Part shown: in pieces, positions 4,958 to 6,270 of the stretch
Layout: every line of letters begins with the position of its first letter
Position numbering within the stretch: the stretch's first letter is position 1
DNA from: CAYQDR01 sp964416315
GTDB lineage: Bacteria > Methylomirabilota > Methylomirabilia > Rokubacteriales > DASRDR01
Reading direction: 5' to 3'
DNA length: 6,270 bases
NCBI GenBank assembly: GCA_964416315.1
Contig: CAYQDR010000179.1
Coordinates: forward strand, 1 to 6,270
Made by a program: the position numbers and the translations under genes
Notes under the pieces: generated by a model
Seen by the model: the letters and a program-made list of their open reading frames with translations, nothing else
Database searches by the model: none
Told to the model about the DNA's origin: nothing

Positions 4958-6270
4958 GCCCGGCTCGCCGCTCGCGACGCGTCCGCACCCGCGACGAGCG
5001 CCCCCTGGTCGCCGAGGCTCCGGTAGCTCAATCCGGCGAAGGCGGGGACACCCGCGGCGAGCTGGCGGAACACCTGCTCCGCCCGGACGAAGGGCCAGTC
5101 GTGTCCGAACGCCCGGGCGACGTCGGCCAGGACCTCCCAGTCCGGGCGGGCCTCGCCGAGCGGTGGGACCGCGGCCCAGAACCGCTGCACCCGCCCCTGG
5201 AAGTTCGTGAAGGTCCCGTCCCGCTCCACGTACGCCGCACTCGGCAGGACGAGGTGCGCGCGCTCGCTCGTCTGGTTCGCGTTCGTCCCCTGGAAGACGA
5301 GGCAGGGGACGCGCTCGAGCGCCGCGCGCACCGTGGCCTCCGGCCACCCCGAGGCCGCGAGGTCGTGGCCGAAGACCCACAGGAGCTGGAGCCGGCCCTC
5401 GGCCGCGGCCCGGAGCACCGCCGCGCCGTCGGCCCCCTCGGCGCGCCCGAGGCCGAGCAGCTCCGCCCCGCGCGAGTTCGGGTGCTTGTCGGCGCGGATC
5501 AGGAACTCGTCCTGGAACCCCGGCGCGCGCGGCGGCACGCGGAAATCCACGTGGCGCAGCCCCAGGCCGTCCACGAACAGCCGCCGGGCGAGCCAGAGGT
5601 CCTCGTTGGCCAGCCGCGGCGACAGGAGCACCCCCGCCCGCTCCGAACCCGACGCCCGGAGCCGATCGGCCAGGATCCCGACGACCTCCGGCCACGCCAC
5701 CGCCCGCGCCGCGCCGGCTGCCCGCACGGTGGGCACGGCGAGGCGGCTCGGGGCGTCCAGGTCGTGGAGGCCGTACCGGCCCTCGTCGCAGATCCACCAC
5801 CGGTTGACGTCGGCGTTGTAGCGCGGCTTGAGGCGCGCCACCCGCCGGCCCCCGGCGTGGTGCGTGCGCTTGACGTTCGTGTGGACCTCGATGTTGCACC
5901 CGCGGGCGCACCCCGGGCACACGGACTTCGCCCGCTCGAGGTACCAGACGCGCACCTGGAAGCGGAAATCCCGGTCCGTCAGCGCCCCGACCGGGCAGAT
6001 GTCCACCACGTTGCCCGAGTAGGGGTTGTCGAGCGCCGTCCCCGGGAACAGGCCGATCTCGGCGTGGTCACCCCGGTTGAAGATGCCGAGTTCCCCGGTC
6101 TTCGTGACCTCGTCGCAGAAGCGCACGCAGCGCGAGCAGAGGATGCAGCGCTCCGCGTCGAGCATGACGTGCGCCCCGATCGGGACCGCCTTGGGCTTGT
6201 GGACCTTGTCGTCGATCATCCGGGGCTCGTAGAGCCCGTGCTGCATGTAGTAGATCTGGAGCCAGCACTC
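4954..6270 (-). CDS. nuoG: NADH-quinone oxidoreductase subunit G, C-terminal part (5' end cut by window)
   Basis: The reading frame is open to the window edge and gives 438 residues; the true start lies outside. The fragment opens with ECWLQIYYMQHGLY, the end of the N5 cluster region (its last cysteine is residue 2 here). The N4 [4Fe-4S] set follows: CILCSRC (Cys42, 45, 48) and the distant Cys92 in DICPVGAL. Next is a molybdopterin-type [4Fe-4S] domain, CPGCARGC (Cys118, 121, 125) with Cys161 in WWICDEGRYG. This matches the N7 off-pathway cluster found in some bacterial NuoG. The remaining 270 residues are a shrunken molybdopterin oxidoreductase-like domain, including LVLPSAAYVERDGTFTNFQG and RPDWEVLADVARAFG. 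Allowing about 110 missing N-terminal residues, the whole protein would be near 550, well below E. coli NuoG (908). An internal ATG at 6246 is not the start, since conserved sequence continues upstream. The stop overlaps the nuoH ATG. Confidence 0.95.
   Translation of the reverse strand, partial: ECWLQIYYMQHGLYEPRMIDDKVHKPKAVPIGAHVMLDAERCILCSRCVRFCDEVTKTGELGIFNRGDHAEIGLFPGTALDNPYSGNVVDICPVGALTDRDFRFQVRVWYLERAKSVCPGCARGCNIEVHTNVKRTHHAGGRRVARLKPRYNADVNRWWICDEGRYGLHDLDAPSRLAVPTVRAAGAARAVAWPEVVGILADRLRASGSERAGVLLSPRLANEDLWLARRLFVDGLGLRHVDFRVPPRAPGFQDEFLIRADKHPNSRGAELLGLGRAEGADGAAVLRAAAEGRLQLLWVFGHDLAASGWPEATVRAALERVPCLVFQGTNANQTSERAHLVLPSAAYVERDGTFTNFQGRVQRFWAAVPPLGEARPDWEVLADVARAFGHDWPFVRAEQVFRQLAAGVPAFAGLSYRSLGDQGALVAGADASRAASRA

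Noticed and set aside
3845..5026. Plus-strand open frame of 393 codons antisense to nuoH and the end of nuoG.
   Set aside because: Its composition has the same shadow signature (rich in Asp, Glu, Arg, His), it has no motif, and it is fully opposite conserved nuoH.
4958..5920. Minus-strand upstream extension of the nuoH frame that would make a 682-residue protein.
   Set aside because: The extension is out of frame with nuoG over the same bases and is Arg/Gly/Ala/Pro-rich noise. NuoH homology begins exactly at the ATG at 4957, which overlaps the nuoG stop.

Overview
This 6.27 kb, very GC-rich window is a block of bacterial central energy metabolism read entirely from the minus strand. In transcription order, from high to low coordinates, it holds the 3' part of nuoG, complete nuoH, nuoI, nuoJ and nuoK (proton-pumping NADH:quinone oxidoreductase, complex I), then pdhA and pdhB (E1 alpha and beta of a pyruvate dehydrogenase-type complex), and the 5' end of the E2 acyltransferase gene. 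Both edge genes are cut by the window.

Layout: nuoG (to 4954) overlaps nuoH by an ATGA junction. nuoH-nuoI are separated by 13 bases, nuoI-nuoJ by 1 and nuoJ-nuoK by 4. The step from nuoK to pdhA is only 24 bases, with no terminator or promoter that I can see and a strong ribosome binding site directly before pdhA. pdhA-pdhB are 18 bases apart. The only real non-coding gap is 329-454, between pdhB and the E2 gene. It can form three short GC-rich hairpins and carries the E2 ribosome binding site. No tRNA, rRNA, CRISPR array, insertion sequence or phage feature was seen.

Functional logic: the E1 subunits and lipoylated E2 oxidise pyruvate to acetyl-CoA, with E3 (not in the window) producing NADH. 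Complex I oxidises NADH, reduces quinone and pumps protons. Co-transcription of the two would couple NADH supply to NADH use, but that is inference. The cluster is unusual because nuoK is followed by pdhA and not by the usual nuoL, nuoM and nuoN, and because NuoG appears to be a short form.

Organism: high GC with strong G/C third-position bias, two-subunit E1, GTG starts and the style of the Nuo proteins (GANRA motif in NuoH, short NuoG retaining an extra cysteine set) suggest a free-living, respiring soil or sediment bacterium. It looks like a Methylomirabilota/Rokubacteria-type or deltaproteobacterial-grade lineage. That placement rests on remembered resemblance and not on a search, so it is tentative. 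I did not find an undescribed system. The most notable points are the nuo-pdh fusion of operons, the NuoG architecture and the structured pdhB-E2 gap.
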